Of a DNA stretch of 64,000 nt, positions 20,955 to 32,277 are shown in pieces. Positions within the stretch are counted from its first letter, which is position 1; every line of letters begins with the position of its first letter. Under the pieces are notes generated by a model that saw only the letters and a list, made by a program, of their open reading frames with translations, was not told the DNA's origin and did not search any database. The stretch is taken from contig NC_019865.2 in NCBI RefSeq assembly GCF_002234675.1, positions 32,658,612 to 32,722,611 of the forward strand, given 5' to 3'. A program made the position numbers and the translations under genes. This DNA comes from Oryzias latipes (lineage: Eukaryota; Chordata; Actinopteri; Beloniformes; Adrianichthyidae).

Positions 20955-21345
20955 TGTTCCCCTCTTTGCATTTTCGTTTCAATTATGACACAGAATAAGT
21001 GGTTTTAAAGTAGAAAAGGAAACAGCATTTTGAAGTATTGATTTTTCATTTTAATTTTGAGTTATTTGATGCAGTTACATTTTGAAAATAAAAAAGCATT
21101 TCTGTTAATCCATTTTAATTGTCCAATTAGACATTTCTAAATGAATTTTGCTACACATTTACCAGATAACTTTTTGAAAATGAAATGTCAAATACCATTT
21201 TCGTTATCATTTTAATTAAGTGACAGAATAAGCAGTGTTGAGGATGGAAAGGAAAAACCAATTTGTCGAAATACTTTTTCATCTTAATCTTGAGTCAAAA
21301 AAATGCAGCTTCATTTTGAAATTGAAAAAAAACTTTCAATAGGCT
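20955..21345. repeat. Fragment related to the terminal repeats of the 43391-52705 transposon
   Basis: Shares, in order, CCCCTCTTTGCATTTTCG, GAAGTATTGATTTTTCATTT, AAATGAATTTTGCTACACATT and GAAATGTCAAATACC with the right terminal inverted repeat at 52050-52620. The outer terminus and target duplication are missing, so it is a decayed fragment. Confidence 0.7.
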
Positions 21346-21821
21346 TTTGAAACCTATCCGGAAATAAAGCTTCACAAAATGCTCCACATCTTTCATCTTC
21401 AAGCAAGACTCCAATAAACAGACAACTTTGGAGTTTTTTCCTCGTTAATTCACAAGATTTTATTTTGCAAATGTATGACTTTATTCTCGTAATCTACGTA
21501 AATTTACAACTTAAAAGTTGTAATTAAAAAGAAAAAATTAAAATTGCCCTAAAACTTTGTCATAAAATTGTCTTAAATAATTTATTTTTTGATCCAACCA
21601 AAGTGAATGTTAAGTTTATGAAAATGTTGGAATTGTGGTTTTTGTTCAAAGTCACCTATATATATCATTCCAGAAAATCTAAACCAAATTGCAATCATGA
21701 AACGTCCTCAGGTTTCTATATGTTTTGTACATATGGGGCTTCAATGATCTTGTACATTAAATCTTATACGTGAACATTCTTTACATGGATAGATGTCGTT
21801 CATGGTTTTAAAATGTTCAGT

Positions 21822-22654
21822 GCCCGGGATCTGACATGGGTAAAAAAATAAATCGATAAATAAATTGTTCCCACGAAATAATATTCTGATATACATTTAT
21901 TCTGTTGCATTTGAATGCACCACAGTTACAGGGACAAGTTGATTGGTCCAGATGCATGATGGGATAAGAAACATGTAGTCATCTGATGTAAAGTAACTGC
22001 TAACAAGCATGATAATAAAATAAAAGTTACCTCAGCACATCCTGAATATTATTATTCCTGTTTGACCCTAAACTACAACACCTCATACCGCAGCTGCCCG
22101 AATACCAGCATGACAAGCCAAACATCTCTGAGGCCGGCCGGCCTGAAAGCTTTAGCGGCAGGATGTAGCTCGCCCACGACCGCAGCGGTATGGGGAAGCA
22201 GCCAGCTCGAGCATCCTATATCTCATGACATTTTTCTTATTTTCATTCAGACAATAAAAAATAGATCCCCTAGTTTTATTGTTGTTTTTAATTTTTCCCC
22301 TCTTGAATTAATGTGGGTCACAGAGACACGGAAGTGGCGGCGGAAAGCGGATTTAGCGGCAGGATGGAGGCTGTACTGGTATATGAATGAACCCAGACAT
22401 GGAGACGTGATTACCGATACTTTTGTAGAGGTTTAAAAATGAATAAATCTCATCTCTGAACATCTTCTGTGTCTTCCATGCAATGTAATGAAACATACAC
22501 ACACAGAAATGTGAAGGTATCTGCTGTAAATCCAAAGATTGCTTTCATCCGTGTTTTTGAATCACGTATAACATGAATTGTTATTTCGTAGGAATGAAAT
22601 ATTATTTCGTGGGAATTATTTATTTATTTGTTTTACCTATGTCAGATCCCAGGC
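21822..22654. mobile_element. Non-autonomous DNA transposon with about 65-bp inverted ends
   Basis: The left end GCCCGGGATCTGACATGGGT and its reverse complement at 22654 (GCCTGGGATCTGACATAGGT) pair over roughly 65 bp, including a shared TTCCCACGAAATAATATT block. The 830-bp interior has no convincing ORF. I could not define the target duplication. Confidence 0.6.
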
Positions 22655-22887
22655 TCGATACTGAATAGCTTGAAACTGAATTAATTTTTTCCAGTGAATA
22701 AGTCCGTTCCTCATTTCTGTTGTCTTCCACTTCCGTTGTGCTGCGGCTTATGCTGAGCACTTCTGGTTATGCCGTTGCGCTTCTGGTTATGCCATTGTGT
22801 TGTTTCTTTTGCATGTTGTGTGAGCCATGTTGGCCATCTTCCTATTTAAAAAAAAAACAAGCAATGGGTAAACTACAATTGATTAAT

Positions 22888-25800
22888 AAGCCTTACAAAG
22901 TACTCTGCTTGGTGGTTGGAAAGTGTTTCTATTCAATATTCAACCTATTTCTGAAAAAAAAAAAACAAGACAACTACCAGCTTACCAGCCATTCTTATTT
23001 ACCAACACATTTAAAGGATCTAGAAGTCCAGTCTGGTTGGTTTTCCAACAGCTCTGCCAGACCTGGTTCTGGGGGTGGATCTCAGTTCATATGAGTACTA
23101 GATCAGTTCAACCAGTTCCTCTGTGTCAGTCTAGCTCTGTTCAGGTGAAGTCTTCATGGCAACACGATGACAACGATTTTTTCCCTAAAGTTCCATAAGT
23201 TTCTTTGACCACGGACAAGCGAGGAGCTGTGTGGCTGCTGACTACAGCTATAGTTGATCCTAGATCTGGAATCGACACTTCTTGTCCTGGAATGAGTTGG
23301 CCAAGGTCCTGTGTTCGATGGCGTTGGTTTTACTGGTGTGCATCCCTCATCCTCCTCATTTTTTACTTTTTAGAAACATCTTGCTTTTCGGGAGGAGCAG
23401 GTTGTAGTCAAGCTGGAAATGTTGGCTTTTTTCCACAACGAACAAATCTGCTCCCAGTTTTTGCCATGGTCTCCCAATGTACTGGGTTGGCAACAGTGGC
23501 TATGCATGATTGCGCATCTCTTGTGTGAGCACACCCCCTCTCATTGATGAAGGGATAATTAGCCTGTCTAGCATTGGAGACCCTACCCGTGGAAAAAGAC
23601 CCAGAAAGCTTTGCTCCTGGGATCACTTGAGCCTTCAAACCCTTCCACTGCGTTAACGAAAGCCGTCTTCATACTCATCTCTGATCCTCAGGTGGACATA
23701 AGCGTTGATCCAGCTTTCTGGTTGCAATGCTCATCTTTTCATGTATAAAAGTCCAAGCATTTTGCAGAGCACCATAGGGAATCGAACCCTAACCTGCTAA
23801 AGCAGGCATACCATTATCAGTCTCTTTATTTTTTGACCAAACATGAAAAGAACTTTTTGAGTTGGTGGTGAATTTTGTTTAGGACATATAAACTGGATCT
23901 TTGCTGTTTCTGTTTTTCTGAGGATCTTTTGAATCGCCCTTAGTCCTGCCTGAAGTCTCCCAGGAGCGACACTGCTATGATGGGGCATTTGTCCTGCAGG
24001 AGTAGGGCAAATGCACCTGACAACATTGCTCCAGGGGGTACATTCAGGCACTCAAACCCTCCACCACGATAAGGTGGCAATTCAGGGAGGGGGAAATTTA
24101 GTTTGTTAGCCAATTACTAATAATTTGAGTGGGAAAACCAAAGTTCTTGGAGGAAACCCACAGGCCTGCTCAACCTCTTTTCATTTGTCACCAATCATTT
24201 TGGATGACTGATTTTTTTGTCTGTAGATAAATTTAGTTTGTCAACTCAAGTGAATTTGGATTAGTGGGGGGAAACCGAAGTCCTCAGAGGAAACCCACAC
24301 AGACACGGGTCTGTCAGGTAATAAGGTTGACCCAACAAACCAACGTGCCGCCCTGTTTTTTCAACCTGCCCCATAGTGAACAGTCTTTCTTTTTTTCCCT
24401 TTTTTAGTTTTTTTCCCCCACAATTATAAAAAACTTTGCCTTTGTGTGTTTAAGCATCTATAATAATCTAAAAAGTGATCCAGAGGACCAGGATTGAGCA
24501 GGCCTGATTTCTTTGCAGCCCAAATTGTCTAAAACCTTAACCAATAGTTGGGTTGTAACCATGACAACCCAACCATTTACAGCTTAATGACCTACAGTCA
24601 TTTCAACTCTAACTAACCCCCTGTAACCATAACAACCCAACCATTTACAGCTGAATGACCTACAGTCATTTCAAATCTAACCCCCCCCCCCCCCCCCCCG
24701 TAACCATGCCATGACAACCCAATTATTCACAGCTGAACCCATCCAGTTGTTTGATGAGCTCAGTTACTTGCTCTTGAAGCCCTTTTGTTTCCTTTTCCTG
24801 CAGCTTCAACTTGGTTTTCAGGTCCAGATTGGAGATCACCAACTCATCAAGTTGTGAATTGAGATTTTTTAATTCTTCAACTTCCCCAAAGTCATCGAGC
24901 TCATTCAAACACAGAATTTTCTGTCCTTTCTTGAGTTTGGATTGAGTAGGTTGAACTTCTTTGGTAAATTCAACCTCATGACTCTGGAAATCACCAATGA
25001 CCTGTTTATGTTTGGAGATTTCCTTCTCCAAAACCTGCCCACGTTCATGCTCCACCTGGAACTCTTTTTCCATCTGTGCCAATACTGGGATGTACAGGTC
25101 CAAATCTATCTGAGCTGAACGTCTCCTCTCTTCTTCCAGATCCAGAAACATTTCCTTCTTCTGCAGTTTTTCTTTCAATGTCTCGATCTGTTTTTGGAGG
25201 CACTCTCTGTTTCCATTTTCTTCTGAGGCTGATATACCTCTTTTTTGGTCCAATATTCCACATGTTTAGTGTTGTTTTTAGTGTAGTGATTGCTCCTCTC
25301 CGGGGCTGTCCTGAGCAAGTTCCTGTTCTCAGATGTTGACATGAAACTATACACTACTTTATTGGCATTATTGAAGACCTTTTTCTTCTTTTTGACCTCT
25401 CCGTTATTGACCTGCGTTGGAACATTGGCGTCTGTCTTTTTTGGAGACCGTTTTTCCACTCTTTCAGTCTTTTGAACGGACACCTTAGGGTTCACCTTTT
25501 TGAAATCTGTGTTCACAGACATTGTTGGTGTTTGATACGGTGTCTTAAAGTGGGTGTTGGTGAAGCCCAGACTCTGTGTTGCCTCTCCGTTCTTTGTGTG
25601 GGTTGGAACGTGGGTGGCTGTCTTTGTTGTGTGGTTGGACATCTTTGTGCTCATTTCTCACGTGCTCGTTCAGAACAGATAGAAGCTTGAAAGCACACGT
25701 ATACAAGAGTTTTCTTGGAAGCCTTCTGACTACAAATGATGTCATTGTGTGATGTCAAATGAAATCATGACATCTGATGACATCATGACATCATGATGAG

Positions 25801-26106
25801 ATCATTCATGCTAACAGAGTCCACTGGTTTATGTTCTGGGAGCAATGACATCATTCAATATTTCAGCTCACTAGTTATGATATCATTTAACAATAAATTA
25901 TTTATTTATTTATTTATCCTATTTAAATTTTTTAATTTAAAGTCTTGTTGTTTTATAAATACTTATATATAATATAAAAGGGTAAGTTGATGTAAATGAC
26001 GTGTTACCGAGTCTGTGCGTAGGCGTCAATGCGCACGTGTGTGTGTGCGCACGTGTGTGCATGTGTGTGCGCCTGCAGCGGCAGCTGACGGTTCTACACC
26101 GTCACA
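22888..26106. repeat. Tandem 3.2-kb unit, copy 1
   Basis: Starts AAGCCTTACAAAGTACTCTG. It differs from copies 2 and 3 mainly in the first 150 bp (a longer A run and a missing ACTGCTGGAAACGGTTCTT block) and in a one-base deletion in the ORF. The C tract at 24681-24699 has 19 Cs. Most of the rest is virtually identical to copy 2. Confidence 0.95.
24723..25654 (-). pseudogene. Coiled-coil protein ORF, copy 1 (frameshifted)
   Basis: Same gene as at 27948-28880 but lacking one base at about 25200 (GGAGGCACT instead of GGAGGCCACT). This splits it into an N-terminal part (25654-25175) and a C-terminal part (25253-24723). Otherwise the sequence is nearly identical to copy 2, so the break is recent. 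See the copy 2 entry for features of the protein. Confidence 0.85.
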
Positions 26107-29100
26107 AAGCCTTACAAAGTACTCTGCTTGGTGGTTGGAAAGCGTTTCTATTCAATATTCAACCTATTTCTGAAAAAAAAGGCAAGACAACTACCAGCTT
26201 ACCAGCCATTCTTATTTACCAAGACTGCTGGAAACGGTTCTTATTTAAAGGATCTAGAAGTCCAGTCTGGTTGGTTTTCCAACAGCTCTGCCAGACCTGG
26301 TTCTGGGGGTGGATCTCAGTTCATATGAGTACTAGATCAGTTCAACCAGTTCCTCTGTGTCAGTCTAGCTCTGTTCAGGTGAAGTCTTCATGGCAACACG
26401 ATGACAACGATTTTTTCCCTAAAGTTCCATAAGTTTCTTTGACCACGGACAAGCGAGGAGCTGTGTGGCTGCTGACTACAGCTATAGTTGATCCTAGATC
26501 TGGAATCGACACTTCTTGTCCTGGAATGAGTTGGCCAAGGTCCTGTGTTCGATGGCGTTGGTTTTACTGGTGTGCATCCCTCATCCTCCTCATTTTTTAC
26601 TTTTTAGAAACATCTTGCTTTTCGGGAGGAGCAGGTTGTAGTCAAGCTGGAAATGTTGGCTTTTTTCCACAACGAACAAATCTGCTCCCAGTTTTTGCCA
26701 TGGTCTCCCAATGTACTGGGTTGGCAACAGTGGCTATGCATGATTGCGCATCTCTTGTGTGCGCACACCCCCTCTCATTGATGAAGGGATAATTAGCCTG
26801 TCTAGCATTGGAGACCCTACCCGTGGAAAAAGACCCAGAAAGCTTTGCTCCTGGGATCACTTGAGCCTTCAAACCCTTCCACTGCGTTAACGAAAGCCGT
26901 CTTCATACTCATCTCTGATCCTCAGGTGGACATAAGCGTTGATCCAGCTTTCTGGTTGCAATGCTCATCTTTTCATGTATAAAAGTCCAAGCATTTTGCA
27001 GAGCACCATAGGGAATCGAACCCTAACCTGCTAAAGCAGGCATACCATTATCAGTCTCTTTATTTTTTGACCAAACATGAAAAGAACTTTTTGAGTTGGT
27101 GGTGAATTTTGTTTAGGACATATAAACTGGATCTTTGCTGTTTCTGTTTTTCTGAGGATCTTTTGAATCGCCCTTAGTCCTGCCTGAAGTCTCCCAGGAG
27201 CGACACTGCTATGATGGGGCATTTGTCCTGCAGGAGTAGGGCAAATGCACCTGACAACATTGCTCCAGGGGGTACATTCAGGCACTCAAACCCTCCACCA
27301 CGATAAGGTGGCGATTCAGGGAGGGGGAAATTTAGTTTGTTAGCCAATTACTAATAATTTGAGTGGGAAAACCAAAGTTCTTGGAGGAAACCCACAGGCC
27401 TGCTCAACCTCTTTTCATTTGTCACCAATCATTTTGGATGACTGATTTTTTTGTCTGTAGATAAATTTAGTTTGTCAACTCAAGTGAATTTGGATTAGTG
27501 GGGGGAAACCGAAGTCCTCAGAGGAAACCCACACAGACACGGGTCTGTCAGGTAATAAGGTTGACCCAACAAACCAACGTGCCGCCCTGTTTTTTCAACC
27601 TGCCCCATAGTGAACAGTCTTTCTTTTTTTCCCTTTTTTAGTTTTTTTCCCCCACAATTATAAAAAACTTTGCCTTTGTGTGTTTAAGCATCTATAATAA
27701 TCTAAAAAGTGATCCAGAGGACCAGGATTGAGCAGGCCTGATTTCTTTGCAGCCCAAATTGTCTAAAACCTTAACCAATAGTTGGGTTGTAACCATGACA
27801 ACCCAACCATTTACAGCTTAATGACCTACAGTCATTTCAACTCTAACTAACCCCCTGTAACCATAACAACCCAACCATTTACAGCTGAATGACCTACAGT
27901 CATTTCAAATCTAACCCCCCCCCCGTAACCATGCCACGACAACCCAATTATTCACAGCTGAACCCATCCAGTTGTTTGATGAGCTCAGTTACTTGCTCTT
28001 GAAGCCCTTTTGTTTCCTTTTCCTGCAGCTTCAACTTGGTTTTCAGGTCCAGATTGGAGATCACCAACTCATCAAGTTGTGAATTGAGATTTTTTAATTC
28101 TTCAACTTCCCCAAAGTCATCGAGCTCATTCAAACACAGAATTTTCTGTCCTTTCTTGAGTTTGGATTGAGTAGGTTGAACTTCTTTGGTAAATTCAACC
28201 TCATGACTCTGGAAATCACCAATGACCTGTTTATGTTTGGAGATTTCCTTCTCCAAAACCTGCCCACGTTCATGCTCCACCTGGAACTCTTTTTCCATCT
28301 GTGCCAATACTGGGATGTACAGGTCCAAATCTATCTGAGCTGAACGTTTCCTCTCTTCTTCCAGATCCAGAAACATTTCCTTCTTCTGCAGTTTTTCTTT
28401 CAATGTCTCGATCTGTTTTTGGAGGCCACTCTCTGTTTCCATTTTCTTCTGAGGCTGATATACCTCTTTTTTGGTCCAATATTCCACATGTTTAGTGTTG
28501 TTTTTAGTGTAGTGATTGCTCCTCTCCGGGGCTGTCCTGAGCAAGTTCCTGTTCTCAGATGTTGACATGAAACTATACACTACTTTATTGGCATTATTGA
28601 AGACCTTTTTCTTCTTTTTGACCTCTCCGTTATTGACCTGCGTTGGAACATTGGCGTCTGTCTTTTTTGGAGACCGTTTTTCCACTCTTTCAGTCTTTTG
28701 AACGGACACCTTAGGGTTCACCTTTTTGAAATCTGTGTTCACAGACATTGTTGGTGTTTGATACGGTGTCTTAAAGTGGGTGTTGGTGAAGCCCAGACTC
28801 TGTGTTGCCTCTCCGTTCTTTGTGTGGGTTGGAACGTGGGTGGCTGTCTTTGTTGTGTGGTTGGACATCTTTGTGCTCATTTCTCACGTGCTCGTTCAGA
28901 ACAGATAGAAGCTTGAAAGCACACGTATACAAGAGTTTTCTTGGAAGCCTTCTGACTACAAATGATGTCATTGTGTGATGTCAAATGAAATCATGACATC
29001 TGATGACATCATGACATCATGATGAGATCATTCATGCTAACAGAGTCCACTGGTTTATGTTCTGGGAGCAATGACATCATTCAATATTTCAGCTCACTAG

Positions 29101-29332
29101 TTATGATATCATTTAACAATAAATTATTTATTTATTTATTTATCCTATTTAAATTTTTTAATTTAAAGTCTTGTTGTTTTATAAATACTTATATATAATA
29201 TAAAAGGGTAAGTTGATGTAAATGACGTGTTACCGAGTCTGTGCGTAGGCGTCAATGCGCACGTGTGTGTGTGCGCACGTGTGTGCATGTGTGTGCGCCT
29301 GCAGCGGCAGCTGACGGTTCTACACCGTCACA
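26107..29332. repeat. Tandem 3.2-kb unit, copy 2
   Basis: 3226 bp from one AAGCCTTACAAAGTACTCTG to the next. C tract of 10. The minus strand of the first half (about 26700-27300) contains two degenerate copies of a fish interspersed repeat with GTTTGAGTGCCTGAATG and GGGTAGGGTCTCC words. A half-tRNA-like stretch with a B box (GGTTCGATTCC on the minus strand, about 27015) lies between them. Confidence 0.95.
27948..28880 (-). CDS. Intronless coiled-coil protein of unknown function, copy 2
   Basis: The 310-residue frame has no recognised family. Residues 1-145 are low-complexity and basic, rich in Thr, Asn and Lys (KKKKK near residue 88), with several near-repeats of the type T-V-P-T-NGE. Residues about 150-305 form a long heptad-rich coiled coil (KQIETLKEKLQKKE, LEEERKRSAQIDLDLYIP, EVEELKNLNSQLDELVISNL, LKLQEKETKGLQEQVTELIK). 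No signal peptide or membrane segment. The start has a favourable context, with an in-frame second Met at residue 5. The upstream region (29010-29110 on the plus strand) carries several TGACATCA/ATGATGTCA motifs and a CACGTG E-box 8-15 bp before the start. A structural or scaffold protein, or a decayed retrocopy that kept its frame, are both possible. Conservation of the frame in copies 2 and 3 suggests it is or was expressed. Confidence 0.6.
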   Translation of the reverse strand: MSTKMSNHTTKTATHVPTHTKNGEATQSLGFTNTHFKTPYQTPTMSVNTDFKKVNPKVSVQKTERVEKRSPKKTDANVPTQVNNGEVKKKKKVFNNANKVVYSFMSTSENRNLLRTAPERSNHYTKNNTKHVEYWTKKEVYQPQKKMETESGLQKQIETLKEKLQKKEMFLDLEEERKRSAQIDLDLYIPVLAQMEKEFQVEHERGQVLEKEISKHKQVIGDFQSHEVEFTKEVQPTQSKLKKGQKILCLNELDDFGEVEELKNLNSQLDELVISNLDLKTKLKLQEKETKGLQEQVTELIKQLDGFSCE

Positions 29333-31188
29333 AAGCCTTACAAAGTACTCTGCTTGGTGGTTGGAAAGCGTTTCTATTCAATATTCAACCTATTTCTGAA
29401 AAAAAAGGCAAGACAACTACCAGCTTACCAGCCATTCTTATTTACCAAGACTGCTGGAAACGGTTCTTATTTAAAGGATCTAGAAGTCCAGTCTGGTTGG
29501 TTTTCCAACAGCTCTGCCAGACCTGGTTCTGGGGGTGGATCTCAGTTCATATGAGTACTAGATCAGTTCAACCAGTTCCTCTGTGTCAGTCTAGCTCTGT
29601 TCAGGTGAAGTCTTCATGGCAACACGATGACAACGATTTTTTCCCTAAAGTTCCATAAGTTTCTTTGACCACGGACAAGCGAGGAGCTGTGTGGCTGCTG
29701 ACTACAGCTATAGTTGATCCTAGATCTGGAATCGACACTTCTTGTCCTGGAATGAGTTGGCCAAGGTCCTGTGTTCGATGGCGTTGGTTTTACTGGTGTG
29801 CATCCCTCATCCTCCTCATTTTTTACTTTTTAGAAACATCTTGCTTTTCGGGAGGAGCAGGTTGTAGTCAAGCTGGAAATGTTGGCTTTTTTCCACAACG
29901 AACAAATCTGCTCCCAGTTTTTGCCATGGTCTCCCAATGTACTGGGTTGGCAACAGTGGCTATGCATGATTGCGCATCTCTTGTGTGCGCACACCCCCTC
30001 TCATTGATGAAGGGATAATTAGCCTGTCTAGCATTGGAGACCCTACCCGTGGAAAAAGACCCAGAAAGCTTTGCTCCTGGGATCACTTGAGCCTTCAAAC
30101 CCTTCCACTGCGTTAACGAAAGCCGTCTTCATACTCATCTCTGATCCTCAGGTGGACATAAGCGTTGATCCAGCTTTCTGGTTGCAATGCTCATCTTTTC
30201 ATGTATAAAAGTCCAAGCATTTTGCAGAGCACCATAGGGAATCGAACCCTAACCTGCTAAAGCAGGCATACCATTATCAGTCTCTTTATTTTTTGACCAA
30301 ACATGAAAAGAACTTTTTGAGTTGGTGGTGAATTTTGTTTAGGACATATAAACTGGATCTTTGCTGTTTCTGTTTTTCTGAGGATCTTTTGAATCGCCCT
30401 TAGTCCTGCCTGAAGTCTCCCAGGAGCGACACTGCTACGATGGGGCATTTGTCCTGCAGGAGTAGGGCAAATGCACCTGACAACATTGCTCCAGGGGGTA
30501 CATTCAGGCACTCAAACCCTCCACCACGATAAGGTGGCGATTCAGGGAGGGGGAAATTTAGTTTGTTAGCCAATTACTAATAATTTGAGTGGGAAAACCA
30601 AAGTTCTTGGAGGAAACCCACAGGCCTGCTCAACCTCTTTTCATTTGTCACCAATCATTTTGGATGACTGATTTTTTTGTCTGTAGATAAATTTAGTTTG
30701 TCAACTCAAGTGAATTTGGATTAGTGGGGGGAAACCGAAGTCCTCAGAGGAAACCCACACAGACACGGGTCTGTCAGGTAATAAGGTTGACCCAACAAAC
30801 CAACGTGCCGCCCTGTTTTTTCAACCTGCCCCATAGTGAACAGTCTTTCTTTTTTTCCCTTTTTTAGTTTTTTTCCCCCACAATTATAAAAAACTTTGCC
30901 TTTGTGTGTTTAAGCATCTATAATAATCTAAAAAGTGATCCAGAGGACCAGGATTGAGCAGGCCTGATTTCTTTGCAGCCCAAATTGTCTAAAACCTTAA
31001 CCAATAGTTGGGTTGTAACCATGACAACCCAACCATTTACAGCTTAATGACCTACAGTCATTTCAACTCTAACTAACCCCCTGTAACCATAACAACCCAA
31101 CCATTTACAGCTGAATGACCTACAGTCATTTCAAATCTAACCCCCCCCCCCCCCCCCCCCCCCCCGTAACCATGCCATGACAACCCAA

Positions 31189-32121
31189 TTATTCACAGCT
31201 GAACCCATCCAGTTGTTTGATGAGCTCAGTTACTTGCTCTTGAAGCCCTTTTGTTTCATTTTCCTGCAGCTTCAACTTAGTTTTCAGGTCCAGATTGGAG
31301 ATCACCAACTCATTAAGTTGTGAATTGAGATTTTTTAATTCTTCAACTTCCCCAAAGTCATCGAGCTCATTCAAACACAGAATTTTTTGTCCTTTCTTGA
31401 GTTTGGATTGTGTAGGTTGAACTTCTTTGGTAAATTCAACCTCATGACTCTGGAAATCACCAATGACCTGTTTATGTTTAGAGATTTCCTTCTCCAAAAC
31501 CTGCCCACGTTCATGCTCCAACTGGAACTCTTTTTCCATCTGTGCCAATACTGGGATGTACAGGTCCAAATCTATCTGAGCTGAACGTCTCCTCTCTTCT
31601 TCCAGATCCAGAAACATTTCCTTCTTCTGCAGTTTTTCTTTCAATGTCTCGATCTGTTTGTGGAGGTCACTCTCTGTTTCCATTTTCTTCTGAGGATGAT
31701 ATACCTCTTTTTTGGTCCAATATTCCACATGTTTAGTGTTGTTTTTAATGTTGTGATTGCTCCTCTCCGGGGCTGTCCTGAGCAAGTTCCTGTTCTCAGA
31801 TGTTGAGATGAAACTATACACTACTTTATTGGCATTATTGAAGACCTTTTTCTTCTTTTTGACCTCTCCGTTATTGACCTGCGTTGGAACATTGGCGTCT
31901 GTCTTTTTTGGAGACCGTTTTTCCACTCTTTCAGTCTTTTGAACGGACACCTTAGGGTTCACCGTTTTAAAATCTGTGTTCACAGACATTGTTGGTGTTT
32001 GATACGGTGTCTTAAAGTGGGTGTTGGTGAAGCCCAGACTCTGTGTTGCCTCTCCGTTCTTTGTCTGGGTTGGAACGTTGGCGGCTGTCTTTGTTGTGTG
32101 GTTGGACATCTTTGTGCTCAT
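31189..32121 (-). CDS. Intronless coiled-coil protein of unknown function, copy 3
   Basis: Open 310-residue homologue of 27948-28880 with about fifteen amino-acid differences spread over the length (for example ANVPTQTKNG, SFISTSENR, NIKNNTK, SDLHKQ, QSKLKKGQK unchanged). Insertions and deletions are absent, and changes include many conservative ones, so the frame has survived divergence longer than the copy 1/copy 2 split. A retroposon lies only about 150 bp upstream of its start and separates it from most of the TGACATCA-rich segment found before the other two copies. Confidence 0.6.
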   Translation of the reverse strand: MSTKMSNHTTKTAANVPTQTKNGEATQSLGFTNTHFKTPYQTPTMSVNTDFKTVNPKVSVQKTERVEKRSPKKTDANVPTQVNNGEVKKKKKVFNNANKVVYSFISTSENRNLLRTAPERSNHNIKNNTKHVEYWTKKEVYHPQKKMETESDLHKQIETLKEKLQKKEMFLDLEEERRRSAQIDLDLYIPVLAQMEKEFQLEHERGQVLEKEISKHKQVIGDFQSHEVEFTKEVQPTQSKLKKGQKILCLNELDDFGEVEELKNLNSQLNELVISNLDLKTKLKLQENETKGLQEQVTELIKQLDGFSCE

Positions 32122-32258
32122 TTTTCACGTGCTCGTTCAGAACAGTTAGAAGCTTAAAATCACACGTATACAAGAGTTTTCTTAAAAGCCTTCCGACTAT
32201 AAATGATGTCATTGTGTGATGTCAAAGGACATCTGATGACATCAGATGTCATGATGTC

Positions 32259-32277
32259 AAATGAAATCATGATATCT
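32259..32277. repeat. Target-site duplication of GC-rich retroposon, left copy
   Basis: AAATGAAATCATGATATCT, identical to 33521-33539. Confidence 0.9.

Noticed and set aside
23205-23528. Plus-strand ORF with a possible membrane segment, repeated in all three tandem units
   Set aside because: It overlaps degenerate interspersed-repeat sequence on the other strand, has no homologous family I know, and sits in the non-coding half of the unit; conservation is explained by the recent duplication.
23770-23830. tRNA gene on the minus strand of each tandem unit
   Set aside because: Only the T-arm and B box are present; no A box or acceptor pairing partner lies upstream, so it is at most a tRNA-derived fragment.
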